A DNA stretch of 16,084 bases from Azotobacter vinelandii (GTDB taxonomy: Bacteria > Pseudomonadota > Gammaproteobacteria > Pseudomonadales > Pseudomonadaceae): NCBI RefSeq assembly GCF_001571105.1, contig NZ_BCTD01000099.1. One strand, 5' to 3'. Under the pieces are notes generated by a model. The model was given only the letters and a program-made list of their open reading frames with translations. It made no database searches and was not told the origin of the DNA. Position numbers and translations under genes: made by a program. Shown here piece by piece: positions 1-9,226 of this stretch. The number at the start of each line of letters is the position of its first letter. The first letter of the stretch is position 1.

Positions 1-3
1 AGC

Positions 4-38
4 AAAAAGCCCTGCCGGCGGCGCCGGCAGGGCTTTTT
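4..38. terminator. Bidirectional intrinsic terminator downstream of typA
   Basis: A perfect 16-bp inverted repeat (4-19 and 23-38) encloses a 3-nt loop. The stem is GC-rich in the middle and ends in five A on the left and five T on the right, so it has a U-tract in both directions. It lies 20 nt beyond the typA stop and should end the minus-strand typA transcript. It could equally end a plus-strand transcript entering from the left of the window. Confidence 0.9.
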
Positions 39-57
39 CAGCACGAAGCGTTTCGGC

Positions 58-1878
58 TCAGACCTTGCTGCGCTCGTAGCGTTTACGGTCGTTCTCGTTG
101 AGCAGCTTCTTGCGCAGGCGGATCGACTTCGGCGTCACCTCCACCAGTTCATCCTCGTCGATGAACTCCAGCGCCTGCTCCAGGGTGAACTTCAGCGCCG
201 GGGTCAACTGGATGGTCTCGTCCTTGCCGGAAGCGCGCATGTTGTCGAGCTTCTTGGCCTTGGTCGGGTTGATCACCAGGTCGTTATCGCGGCTGTGGAT
301 GCCGGCCAACTGGCCTTCGTAGACCTCCTCGCCGGGCGACAGGAACAGCTTGCCGCGGTCCTGCAGGGTTTCCAGCGAGTAGGTCAGCGCGGTGCCGGTG
401 GCCATGGACACCAGCACGCCGTTCTGGCGGTGGGCCACTTCGCCGGCCTTGATCGGGCCGTAGTGGCTGAAGGTGCTGGTGAGGATGCCGGTACCCGAGG
501 TCATGGTCAGGAAGGCGTTGCGGAAGCCGATCAGGCCTCGCGCCGGGATGGTGTACTCGAGACGGATGCGGCCCTTGCCGTCCGGGATCATGTTGGTCAG
601 GTCGCCCTTGCGCAGCCCCATCTGCTCCATCACCGGGCCCTGGTGCTGCTCCTCGATGTCGATGGTGACGCTCTCGTAGGGCTCCTGCTTCTCGCCGGCC
701 TCGTTCTCGATGATCACCACTTCCGGGCGGCCCACGGCCAGTTCGAAGCCTTCGCGGCGCATGGTCTCGATCAGTACGGACAGATGCAGCTCGCCACGGC
801 CGGAGACCTTGAACTTCTCCGGGCTGTCGCCCTGCTCGACGCGCAGCGCCACGTTGTGCAGCAGTTCCTTGTCCAGGCGGTCCTTGATGTTGCGGCTGGT
901 GACGAACTTGCCTTCCTTGCCGGCGAACGGCGAGTCGTTGACCTGGAAGGTCATGCTCACGGTCGGCTGGTCGACGGTCAAAGGCGGCAGGGCCTCGACG
1001 TTCTGCGGGTCGCACAGGGTATCGGAGATGTACAGCTCCTCCATGCCGCTGACGCAGACGATATCGCCGGCGGTGGCTTCCGGCACCTCGACGCGCTGCA
1101 GCCCGTGGTGGCCCATGATCTTCAGGATGCGGCCGTTGCGCTTCTTGCCGTCGGCGCCGACGGCGGCTACCGGACTGTTGGCCTTGACGGTGCCGCGGGC
1201 GATGCGGCCGATGCCGATCACGCCGAGGAAGCTGTTGTAGTCCAGTTGGGAGATCTGCATCTGGAACGGGCCCTCGACGTCCACCACCGGGGCCGGCACG
1301 TGGTCGATGATGGCCTGGAACAGCGCATCCATGTTGTCGTCCATCTTCTCGTGGTCGAGCCCGGCGATGCCGTTCAGGGCGCTGGCGTAGACGATCGGGA
1401 AGTCGAGTTGCTCGTCGGTGGCGCCGAGGTTGTCGAACAGGTCGAAGATCTGGTCGATCACCCAGTCGGGACGCGCGCCGGGGCGGTCGACCTTGTTCAC
1501 CACCACGATCGGACGCAGGCCGGCCTTGAACGCCTTCTGGGTCACGAAACGGGTCTGCGGCATGGGGCCGTCCTGGGCGTCGACCACCAGCAGCACGGAG
1601 TCCACCATGCTCATCACGCGCTCCACCTCGCCGCCGAAGTCGGCGTGGCCGGGGGTGTCGACGATGTTGATGCGGTAGCCGTTCCACTGGATGGCGGTGT
1701 TCTTGGCCAGGATGGTGATGCCACGCTCCTTTTCCTGGTCGTTGGAGTCCATCACGCGCTCGTTCTCGGCCTCCTTGCGATCCAGGGTGCCGGAGAGCTT
1801 GAGCAGCTTGTCGACGAGGGTGGTCTTGCCATGGTCGACGTGGGCGATGATGGCGATGTTGCGCAGTTTTTCGATCAC
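58..1878 (-). CDS. typA: Ribosome-associated translational GTPase TypA/BipA
   Basis: This 606-residue protein matches the family length (about 607 in E. coli). It is a cytoplasmic translational GTPase related to EF-G and LepA, linked in other bacteria to 50S assembly, stress and cold adaptation. The G motifs are all visible: AHVDHGKT (residues 12-19), RGIT (52-55), DTPGH (74-78), NKVD (128-131) and SALNG. They are followed by EF-G-like domains II, III and V and a BipA-type C-terminus containing HSRDND and FIDEDELVEVTP. The start codon is GTG at 1878; the N-terminus MIEKLRNIAIIAHVDHGKT is the one expected for the family. Upstream on the same strand is thiI, 142 nt away and separated by a terminator, so typA probably has its own promoter, which I could not place. 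Nothing is missing or broken. Confidence 0.97.
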   Translation of the reverse strand: MIEKLRNIAIIAHVDHGKTTLVDKLLKLSGTLDRKEAENERVMDSNDQEKERGITILAKNTAIQWNGYRINIVDTPGHADFGGEVERVMSMVDSVLLVVDAQDGPMPQTRFVTQKAFKAGLRPIVVVNKVDRPGARPDWVIDQIFDLFDNLGATDEQLDFPIVYASALNGIAGLDHEKMDDNMDALFQAIIDHVPAPVVDVEGPFQMQISQLDYNSFLGVIGIGRIARGTVKANSPVAAVGADGKKRNGRILKIMGHHGLQRVEVPEATAGDIVCVSGMEELYISDTLCDPQNVEALPPLTVDQPTVSMTFQVNDSPFAGKEGKFVTSRNIKDRLDKELLHNVALRVEQGDSPEKFKVSGRGELHLSVLIETMRREGFELAVGRPEVVIIENEAGEKQEPYESVTIDIEEQHQGPVMEQMGLRKGDLTNMIPDGKGRIRLEYTIPARGLIGFRNAFLTMTSGTGILTSTFSHYGPIKAGEVAHRQNGVLVSMATGTALTYSLETLQDRGKLFLSPGEEVYEGQLAGIHSRDNDLVINPTKAKKLDNMRASGKDETIQLTPALKFTLEQALEFIDEDELVEVTPKSIRLRKKLLNENDRKRYERSKV

Positions 1879-1921
1879 GTTTCTATCTCGATGAAAGCCT
1901 CCAGCTAAGGGCTGGACGCTG

Positions 1922-1954
1922 AAAAAAGGAAGGCTGGCCGGCGTCCCCGGCAGC
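1922..1954 (-). terminator. Intrinsic terminator downstream of thiI
   Basis: Read on the minus strand, a GC-rich stem (1954-1933; GCTG+CCGG pairing with CCGG+CAGC across one bulged base) is followed after a few bases by a run of six T (1927-1922). It lies between the thiI stop and the typA start and should separate the two transcripts. Confidence 0.6.
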
Positions 1955-2020
1955 GACGGTTCGGACGCTCAGCGGTCGGGAGGGCGGTGGCGAATGCTGC
2001 CACCGAGCAGACCCGGCAAC

Positions 2021-3475
2021 CTATGCCGGACGATAAACGCGCACATTGGCATGTCCCTCGCTCAGCAGGTGATGAGCATGCAGGCGGCTCATGACACCCT
2101 TGTCGCAATAAAGAAGGTATTGGCGGTTGCTGTCCAGTTCCTTGAAGCGGTTGTTCAGCGCATAGAAAGGCAGCGCCCGCACCTCGATGCCGGGCAACTC
2201 CAGCGGCCCGTCCTCGACCGCCTCCGGATGGCGGATGTCGAGGACGATCTGTCCGGCCAGAGCCTCGCGGACCTCCTCCACGCAAATCTCCTCGCCCAGT
2301 TCGTCGATCACCCGGTCGATCGGCACCAGGCGGGCGCGCTCCAGCGCGCGCTCGAGGATCGCCATGTCGAACTGGCGCTCCTCGTAATCGATGCGGTCAC
2401 GCCTGGCGCGGGTGGTCGGATTCACCGAGATCACCCCGCAGTATTCGGGCATGTGCCGGGCGAACTCGGCGGTGCCGATGCGCGTCGCGGTGTCGATGAT
2501 GTCCTGCTTGTGGCTGGCGATCAGTGGGCGCAGCACCAGCATGTCGGTGGCCGAATCGATCACCGAGAGGTTCGGCAGGGTCTGGCTGGACACCTGGGAG
2601 ATGGCTTCGCCGGTGACCAGCGCGTCGATCTTCAGGCGCTCGGCGACGCGCGTGGCGGCGCGCAGCATCATGCGCTTCAGGATCACGCCCATCTGGCTGT
2701 TGTCGACCTTGCCGAGGATCTCGCCGACCACCTCCTCGAAGGGCACGCTGACGAACAGCACGCGCTGCGAGCTGCCGTACTTCTGCCAGAGGTAGTGGGC
2801 GACTTCCATCACCCCCAGCTCGTGGGCGCGCCCGCCCAGGTTGAAGAAGCAGAAATGGGTCATCAGCCCGCGGCGCATCGTCTGGAAAGCCGCCACGGTG
2901 GAGTCGAAGCCGCCGGACATCAGCACCAGGGTCTGCTCCAGGGCGCCCAGCGGGTAACCGCCGATGCTGTCGTGCTGACGGTGGACGACGAACAGGCGCT
3001 GGTCGCGGATCTCCATGCGCACTTCCACTTCCGGAGCGCTCAGCGAGACGCCCGCGGCACCGCACTGCTGGCGCAGGCAGCCGCCGACGTAGCGCTCCAC
3101 CTCCATCGAGGTGAAGGGATGCCTGCCGGCGCGCTTGCAGCGCACGGCGAAGATCTTGCCGGGCAGTTGCCCGGCGTAGTGGCGCTTGCACTTCTCCAGG
3201 ATGTCGTCGAGGTCGCCCAGGGGATACTCGTGCACCTCGAGGAAGTGGGCGATACCGGGCGTGCAGCACAGCCGCTCGATCATCTCGCGCAACAGGCGCG
3301 GCTCCTCGACCGCGGTCTCCACCTCGAGGTTGTCCCACACGCCCGTCACCGCCAGCTCCGGATCCAGGTCGCGCAGCACGGTGCGGATGTTCTTCGCCAG
3401 TTGGCGAATGAAGCGCTTGCGCACCGGCGGGCTCTTGATGGTGATTTCCGGGAAGACCTTGACGATGAGTTTCAT
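2021..3475 (-). CDS. thiI: tRNA uridine 4-sulfurtransferase ThiI, with C-terminal rhodanese domain
   Basis: A 484-residue protein (E. coli 482) that adenylates and thiolates U8 of tRNA to 4-thiouridine, accepting sulfur from IscS. In some bacteria it also serves thiazole synthesis for thiamine. Order of domains: N-terminal ferredoxin-like and THUMP region (about 1-165), PP-loop pyrophosphatase domain with SGGFDS (187-192), and a C-terminal rhodanese-like domain (about 400-484). Cys457, in YCDKGVMSR, corresponds to the persulfide Cys456 of E. coli. Cys346, in MPEYCGVIS, corresponds to its disulfide partner Cys344. Both are present, so the full enteric-type mechanism is expected. The ATG at 3475 begins MKLIVKVFPEITIKS, the normal start. 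I see no Shine-Dalgarno sequence in front of it: the bases just upstream read CAGCCTCC. A consensus -10 box lies about 40 nt upstream. Confidence 0.96.
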   Translation of the reverse strand: MKLIVKVFPEITIKSPPVRKRFIRQLAKNIRTVLRDLDPELAVTGVWDNLEVETAVEEPRLLREMIERLCCTPGIAHFLEVHEYPLGDLDDILEKCKRHYAGQLPGKIFAVRCKRAGRHPFTSMEVERYVGGCLRQQCGAAGVSLSAPEVEVRMEIRDQRLFVVHRQHDSIGGYPLGALEQTLVLMSGGFDSTVAAFQTMRRGLMTHFCFFNLGGRAHELGVMEVAHYLWQKYGSSQRVLFVSVPFEEVVGEILGKVDNSQMGVILKRMMLRAATRVAERLKIDALVTGEAISQVSSQTLPNLSVIDSATDMLVLRPLIASHKQDIIDTATRIGTAEFARHMPEYCGVISVNPTTRARRDRIDYEERQFDMAILERALERARLVPIDRVIDELGEEICVEEVREALAGQIVLDIRHPEAVEDGPLELPGIEVRALPFYALNNRFKELDSNRQYLLYCDKGVMSRLHAHHLLSEGHANVRVYRPA

Positions 3476-3514
3476 GGAGGCTGCACGGGCCGGTCAGGCA
3501 AAAGAGGGGGCGGG

Positions 3515-3520
3515 ATTATA
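3515..3520 (-). promoter_or_regulatory. -10 box of the probable thiI promoter
   Basis: On the minus strand this reads TATAAT, a perfect sigma-70 -10 hexamer. It would start transcription near 3508, giving a leader of about 33 nt before the thiI ATG. The -35 match at 17 nt spacing is poor (GTCAAG). It sits in the thiI-glnA divergent spacer, which also holds the glnA control sites. Confidence 0.5.
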
Positions 3521-3567
3521 GCGGATCTTGTTCAAGACTTGACCAACTATCGGCAAGGCGCCCACAG

Positions 3568-3584
3568 CGCACCAAAATGAAACA
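3568..3584. promoter_or_regulatory. NtrC-like enhancer site 1 for glnA
   Basis: This matches 8 of the 12 fixed positions of the NtrC consensus TGCACC-N5-GGTGCA: the left half site is CGCACC, the spacer AAAAT and the right half GAAACA. Its centre (3576) is about 138 bp upstream of the start of transcription predicted from the sigma-54 promoter. The weak right half leaves doubt when the site is taken alone; the position and the second site strengthen it. Confidence 0.55.
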
Positions 3585-3598
3585 AATCTTCTGACCCA

Positions 3599-3615
3599 GG
3601 CACATAAACAGAGCA
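3599..3615. promoter_or_regulatory. NtrC-like enhancer site 2 for glnA
   Basis: GGCACA-TAAAC-AGAGCA matches 8 of the 12 fixed positions of TGCACC-N5-GGTGCA. Its centre (3607) is about 107 bp upstream of the predicted glnA start and 31 bp, close to three helical turns, from site 1. As I recall, the E. coli glnA enhancer has sites near -140 and -108, so the geometry is almost the same. Confidence 0.5.
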
Positions 3616-3687
3616 GAAATTTTCGCCAGAATAGCCGGTACCGGGCAGGCCCGACCGGCGAAGAATTCCCCTACTCCGCCAAGGTAG

Positions 3688-3703
3688 TGGCATGAAACTT
3701 GCT
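3688..3703 (+). promoter_or_regulatory. Sigma-54 promoter of glnA
   Basis: TGGCAT-N5-TTGCT fits the RpoN consensus TGGCAC-N5-TTGCW with one mismatch. The invariant GG (3689-3690) and GC (3701-3702) are exactly 10 nt apart. Transcription should start near 3714, leaving an 86-nt leader before the glnA ATG. The 324-nt spacer between thiI and glnA (3476-3799) therefore holds the thiI promoter, two NtrC-like sites and this promoter. Confidence 0.85.
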
Positions 3704-3799
3704 CCCTTGTGGCGCGGCTTGCCTTGGCGGATGATCGCCGCCCGGTTTTACCCGAATTCCCGAGGGTCTTTTCGAGGCTCTCTCCACCTGGAGGACAAT

Positions 3800-5203
3800 A
3801 TGTCGAAGTCGCTTCAACTGATCAAAGAACATGACGTGAAGTGGATTGATCTCCGCTTCACCGACACCAAAGGCAAGCAGCAACACGTAACCATGCCGGC
3901 GCGTGACGTGGACGACGACTTCTTCGAATACGGCAAGATGTTCGACGGCTCCTCCATCGCCGGCTGGAAGGGCATCGAAGCCTCCGACATGATCCTGATG
4001 CCGGACGACAGCACCGCCGTGCTGGATCCGTTCACCGAAGAGCCGACCCTGATCATCGTCTGCGACATCATCGAGCCCTCGACCATGCAGGGCTACGATC
4101 GCGACCCGCGCGCCATCGCCCGCCGCGCCGAGGAATACCTGAAGTCCACCGGCATCGGCGACACCGCCTTCTTCGGTCCGGAGCCCGAGTTCTTCATCTT
4201 CGACGAAGTGAAGTACAAGTCCGACATCTCCGGCTCCATGTTCAAGATCTTCTCCGAACAGGCTGCCTGGAACACCGACGCCGACTTCGAAGGCGGCAAC
4301 AAGGGCCATCGTCCGGGCGTCAAGGGCGGCTACTTCCCGGTTCCGCCGGTCGACCACGACCACGAAATCCGCACCGCCATGTGCAACGCCCTGGAAGAGA
4401 TGGGCCTGAAGGTCGAGGTTCACCACCACGAAGTGGCCACCGCCGGCCAGAACGAGATCGGCGTCAGCTTCAACACCCTGGTGGCCAAGGCCGACGAAGT
4501 GCAGACCCTGAAGTACTGCGTGCACAACGTCGCCGACGCCTACGGCAAGACCGTGACCTTCATGCCGAAGCCGCTGTACGGCGACAACGGCTCGGGCATG
4601 CACGTGCACATGTCCATCGCCAAAGACGGCAAGAACACCTTCGCCGGCGAAGGCTATGCCGGCCTGTCCGACACCGCCCTGTACTTCATCGGCGGCATCA
4701 TCAAGCACGGCAAGGCGCTGAACGGCTTCACCAACCCGTCGACCAACTCCTACAAGCGTCTGGTCCCCGGTTTCGAAGCTCCGGTCATGCTGGCCTACTC
4801 GGCCCGCAACCGTTCCGCCTCCATCCGCATCCCCTACGTCAACAGCCCGAAAGCCCGCCGCATCGAAGCGCGCTTCCCGGACCCGTCGGCCAACCCCTAC
4901 CTGGCCTTCGCCGCGCTGCTGATGGCCGGCCTGGACGGCATCCAGAACAAGATCCATCCCGGCGATGCCGCCGACAAGAACCTGTACGACTTGCCGCCGG
5001 AAGAAGCCAAGGAAATCCCGCAGGTGTGCGGCAGCCTGAAGGAGGCCCTGGAAGAACTGGACAAGGGCCGCGCCTTCCTGACCAAGGGCGGCGTCTTCTC
5101 CGACGACTTCATCGATGCCTACCTCGAGCTGAAGAGCGAAGAGGAAATCAAGGTGCGCACCTTCGTGCACCCGCTGGAATACGACCTGTACTACAGCGTC
5201 TGA
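3800..5203 (+). CDS. glnA: Glutamine synthetase type I (GSI-beta)
   Basis: ATP-dependent ligation of ammonia to glutamate, the entry point of nitrogen assimilation; the family forms a cytoplasmic dodecamer. The protein is 467 residues (E. coli 469). Visible hallmarks are FDGSSIAGW (48-56), the ATP-binding segment KPLYGDNGSGMHVH (257-270), the flap region NPSTNSYKR (312-320), the active-site RNRSAS (336-341), RFPDPSANP, and the adenylylation site NLYDLPPEE with Tyr396, equivalent to Tyr397 in enteric enzymes. It should thus be controlled by GlnE/GlnB adenylylation. The start is the ATG at 3800, with GGAGG at 3790-3794 five nt upstream. The frame stays open to an ATG at 3692, but that codon lies inside the sigma-54 promoter and upstream of the predicted mRNA start. 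A terminator follows directly. Confidence 0.98.
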   Translation: MSKSLQLIKEHDVKWIDLRFTDTKGKQQHVTMPARDVDDDFFEYGKMFDGSSIAGWKGIEASDMILMPDDSTAVLDPFTEEPTLIIVCDIIEPSTMQGYDRDPRAIARRAEEYLKSTGIGDTAFFGPEPEFFIFDEVKYKSDISGSMFKIFSEQAAWNTDADFEGGNKGHRPGVKGGYFPVPPVDHDHEIRTAMCNALEEMGLKVEVHHHEVATAGQNEIGVSFNTLVAKADEVQTLKYCVHNVADAYGKTVTFMPKPLYGDNGSGMHVHMSIAKDGKNTFAGEGYAGLSDTALYFIGGIIKHGKALNGFTNPSTNSYKRLVPGFEAPVMLAYSARNRSASIRIPYVNSPKARRIEARFPDPSANPYLAFAALLMAGLDGIQNKIHPGDAADKNLYDLPPEEAKEIPQVCGSLKEALEELDKGRAFLTKGGVFSDDFIDAYLELKSEEEIKVRTFVHPLEYDLYYSV

Positions 5204-5223
5204 TCCAGCCGGCGATACTCTGG

Positions 5224-5252
5224 AAGGCCTCCTCGGGAGGCCTTTCTTTTTT
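5224..5252 (+). terminator. Intrinsic terminator of glnA
   Basis: A perfect 9-bp stem, AAGGCCTCC (5224-5232) with GGAGGCCTT (5236-5244), a 3-nt loop and a T-rich tract to 5252. It lies 20 nt after the glnA stop, so most glnA transcripts should end before the DUF4124 and ntrBC genes. Confidence 0.9.
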
Positions 5253-5346
5253 GAGTGATCGCCATAACGCTTCGAGAAGACCGGACTTGCCAGCCCTGCA
5301 GTCGCGGCGCAAGGTTTCGTCCGACGTCTTTCGCGGAAATCAGCCC

Positions 5347-5856
5347 ATGCGCAGTGCATTGCCCAGCCTGCTCCTGCTGCTGGCTCTTCCGGCCGGCGCA
5401 CAGATATACAAATACCTCGACGCCAACGGCAATCCGGTCTTCAGCAGCCAACCGCCCGAGGGAGTGGCGGCGGAAAAGGTCGAGCTGCCGACCCCCAGCA
5501 TCGTCATCCCGCCGCCTCGTCCACCGGAAGCGGTTCTGCGCGAAGAGCAATCCGAGAAGATCGGCTATAGCCGCCTCGAACTGACCGGTATTGCGGACGG
5601 CGAGTCCCTGCGTGCCAACGACGGCAGCTTTGCCGTCGAGGTGGCCATCGAGCCCGGGCTGCGCCCTGGACACAGCCTGCGCCTGCTGCTGGATGGCCAG
5701 CCCTACGGCCAGCCCGGTCGCGCCACACGCCTGGAGTTGGTCAATGTCGAGCGTGGCGAACACAGCCTGGCGGTGGAAGTGCTCGCGGGCGAAGACGCCC
5801 TGCAGCGGAGCTCTGCGCTGCGCTTCACCGTCCAGCGGGTCCATCGGCGCAGATAG
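5347..5856 (+). CDS. Exported DUF4124-domain protein, first of a tandem pair
   Basis: 169 residues, function unknown. A short signal peptide (MRSALPSLLLLLALPAGA, cleavage probably near residue 18) leads into a DUF4124-type start, IYKYLDANGNPVFSSQPP (20-37), the motif of many small envelope proteins in this group. Next comes a proline-rich linker (about 48-61) and a C-terminal beta-rich segment (about 75-163) with PGLRPGHSLRLLLDGQP and VERGEHSLAVEVL. It has no cysteine. The C-terminal part resembles that of the next gene, so the two are tandem paralogues. The ATG at 5347 was chosen because it starts the signal peptide; a weak GGA lies 9 nt upstream. It sits after the glnA terminator, and its stop overlaps the ribosome-binding site of its partner. 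The product is probably periplasmic or envelope-associated; it has no lipobox cysteine. Confidence 0.88.
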   Translation: MRSALPSLLLLLALPAGAQIYKYLDANGNPVFSSQPPEGVAAEKVELPTPSIVIPPPRPPEAVLREEQSEKIGYSRLELTGIADGESLRANDGSFAVEVAIEPGLRPGHSLRLLLDGQPYGQPGRATRLELVNVERGEHSLAVEVLAGEDALQRSSALRFTVQRVHRRR

Positions 5857-5864
5857 AGGTCTTC

Positions 5865-6476
5865 GTGCGAATCCTCCCCTTCTCCCTCGCCCTGCTCGCC
5901 TTCCCGGCAACGGCCGGGATCTACAGCCAGCTCGACGAACAGGGCAACCGGGTCTTCACCAACCGGCCACTGGACGGCGCATCGGCGATCCACCTGAGTC
6001 CGACCAACAGCATGCCCGCCCCGGCCACGGCAGAGCCGGCACCGGGAAAACCCAGCGACCGGACGAAGAAGCCCGGCTACCGCTGGCTGCGCATTCTCGC
6101 TCCGGAACCCGACGCCACCGTGCGCGATGCCGGTGCGCTGACAGTGACCGCCGTCAGCGAGCCCGGCCTTCATCCCGGCCATCGCTACCGGCTGCGGCTC
6201 GACGACACGCCAGTCGGCCCGGGCGGATCGGGACCGGTCTTTTCCCTGGACAACCTGGAACGCGGTACCCATTCGCTGGCCGTGGACATCCTCGACGCCG
6301 AAGGCCGCCTTCTGGAAAGCAGCCCCGAACAGGCCGTGCACGTGAAGCGCCCCTCGCTGATCCAGAAACGCCTGGCCAGGCCCTGCCAATTCGCCGATTA
6401 CGGTGTACGCCCGGAGTGTCCGCAAAAGGACAAGCCAGCCCAGAAACGAGACATCCCCTACATCCCTTTCCTGTAG
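5865..6476 (+). CDS. Exported DUF4124-domain protein, second of a tandem pair
   Basis: 203 residues, function unknown. A signal peptide (MRILPFSLALLAFPATAG) precedes a DUF4124-type motif, IYSQLDEQGNRVFTNRP (19-35). It is followed by a Pro/Ala-rich linker (about 45-70) and a beta-rich segment (about 73-160) paralleling the upstream protein: PGLHPGHRYRLRLDDTP and LERGTHSLAVDIL. The C-terminal tail (about 161-203) is unique to this copy and holds the only two cysteines, Cys174 and Cys185, which could form a disulfide in the periplasm. The start is GTG at 5865, with GAGG at 5856-5859 overlapping the stop codon of the first gene, which suggests translational coupling. The gap between the pair is 8 nt. 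Confidence 0.88.
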   Translation: MRILPFSLALLAFPATAGIYSQLDEQGNRVFTNRPLDGASAIHLSPTNSMPAPATAEPAPGKPSDRTKKPGYRWLRILAPEPDATVRDAGALTVTAVSEPGLHPGHRYRLRLDDTPVGPGGSGPVFSLDNLERGTHSLAVDILDAEGRLLESSPEQAVHVKRPSLIQKRLARPCQFADYGVRPECPQKDKPAQKRDIPYIPFL

Positions 6477-6516
6477 GTTTCGCCCTGTTTTGGGGCGGCT
6501 CACGTCCTGTCCTTAC

Positions 6517-6522
6517 TATAAT
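6517..6522 (+). promoter_or_regulatory. -10 box of a possible ntrBC promoter
   Basis: A perfect TATAAT lies 138 nt before the ntrB ATG, in the 183-nt spacer after the second DUF4124 gene. I find no good -35 at 16-18 nt spacing, so the promoter would depend on the -10 or on an activator. A short GC-rich dyad (about 6480-6498, CGCCC with GGGCG) lies just upstream. I found no convincing NtrC site here, unlike the glnA region. Confidence 0.4.
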
Positions 6523-6659
6523 GTTTCCATATTGGACCATCCGTCGTGCGCAAGGCGCGCCAAAAGCCGGCATGGAGCACGCTCTTCCATCGCCTCGAAA
6601 ATTCCGGTGCGTTTTTTGCATTTGCCGACCCGATGCCGGAGCCCTGGTAGAGCCAGCCA

Positions 6660-7741
6660 ATGCCTGATAACGACAACCTGCACCGACTGTTGCTGGATAA
6701 CCTGACCACTGCCACCATCCTGCTCGACGGCGAGCTGCGTCTGGAATACATGAATCCCGCCGCGGAAATGCTGCTGGCCATCAGCGGCCAGCGCAGCCAC
6801 GGACAATTCATCAGCGAGCTTTTCACCGAATCCCCCGAAGCCCTGGTTTCCCTGCGCCAGGCCGTGGCCGAGGCGCATCCGTTCACCAAGCGCGAAGCCC
6901 AGCTGACGTCGCTGACCGGCAAGACCCAGACGGTGGACTACGCGGTGACACCGGTCATCTGCCGTGGCCAGACCCTGCTGTTGCTGGAGGTCTACCCACG
7001 CGACCGCCTGCTGCGGATCACCAAGGAAGAGGCCCAGTTGTCCAAGCAGGAAACCACCAAGCTGCTGGTACGCGGCCTGGCCCACGAGATCAAGAACCCG
7101 CTCGGCGGCATCCGCGGCGCGGCCCAGTTGCTGGCCCGCGAACTGCCGGACGAGGCCCTGAAGGACTACACCAACGTCATCATCGAAGAGGCCGATCGCC
7201 TGCGCAATCTGGTGGATCGCATGCTCGGCTCGAACAAGTTGCCGTCCCTGGTATGGACCAACGTCCACGAGGTGCTGGAGCGGGTCTGCAGCCTGGTGAT
7301 GGCGGAAAGCGAGGGGCGCATCGTACTGGTGCGCGACTACGACCCGAGCATCCCGGAATTGATGATCGACCGCGAACAGATGATCCAGGCGGTGCTCAAT
7401 ATCGTACGCAACGCCATGCAGGCGTTGACCGGCCAGAGCGACCTGCGCCTCGGTCGAATCCATCTGCGCACCCGGACCCTGCGCCAGTTCACCATCGGCC
7501 ACGTCCGCCACCGCCTGGTCTGCCGGGTGGAAATCATCGACAACGGCCCCGGCATTCCCGCCGAACTACAGGAAACCATGTTCTATCCCATGGTCAGCGG
7601 TCGCCCGGACGGTACCGGGCTGGGCCTGGCCATCACCCAGAACATCATCAGCCAGCACCAGGGCCTGATCGAATGCGAAAGCCATTCCGGCCATACCCGC
7701 TTCTCGATCTACCTGCCGCTGGACCCAGGAGCCTCATCCTC

Positions 7742-7745
<4 letters not shown>
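6660..7745 (+). CDS. ntrB: Nitrogen regulation sensor kinase/phosphatase NtrB (NRII, GlnL)
   Basis: 361 residues, soluble, with no membrane segment. It phosphorylates NtrC when nitrogen is short and dephosphorylates it with PII when nitrogen is plentiful. An N-terminal PAS domain (about 8-115) precedes the H-box GLAHEIKNPLGG (139-150, phospho-His142). The ATPase boxes are an N-box around NIVRNAMQAL (247-256), G1 DNGPGIP (294-300) and G2 GTGLGL (318-323). The length and motifs match pseudomonad NtrB; enteric NtrB is slightly shorter (349). The ATG at 6660 gives the usual N-terminus ending in LHRLLLDNLTTAT. The ribosome-binding site is weak. The stop TGA overlaps the ntrC start in an ATGA arrangement, so the two are translationally coupled. 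Confidence 0.97.
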
Positions 7746-9178
<1,433 letters not shown>

Positions 9179-9198
9179 GCCCTCTCCCCTCATCGATC

Positions 9199-9226
9199 CG
9201 GCCCGTCGTCCTGCGCGGGCCGTTTT
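9199..9226 (+). terminator. Intrinsic terminator of ntrBC
   Basis: A 7-bp GC stem (CGGCCCG at 9199-9205 with CGGGCCG at 9216-9222), a 10-nt loop and four T. It lies 20 nt after the ntrC stop. The short T-run makes it moderately strong. Confidence 0.65.

Noticed and set aside
295..1908. 537-codon open frame antisense to typA
   Set aside because: It lies opposite a certain gene, its product is low-complexity and rich in Ala, Val, Asp, Gly and His, and long antisense frames are expected in high-GC DNA.
1994..3580. 528-codon open frame antisense to thiI
   Set aside because: Mirror of thiI codon bias; no family motifs.
3692..3799. Upstream in-frame start for glnA adding 36 residues
   Set aside because: The codon lies within the sigma-54 promoter and before the predicted transcript start; the ATG at 3800 has a strong GGAGG.
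3671..5401. 576-codon open frame antisense to glnA
   Set aside because: Mirror of glnA, also running through the sigma-54 promoter and the glnA terminator; no recognisable protein.
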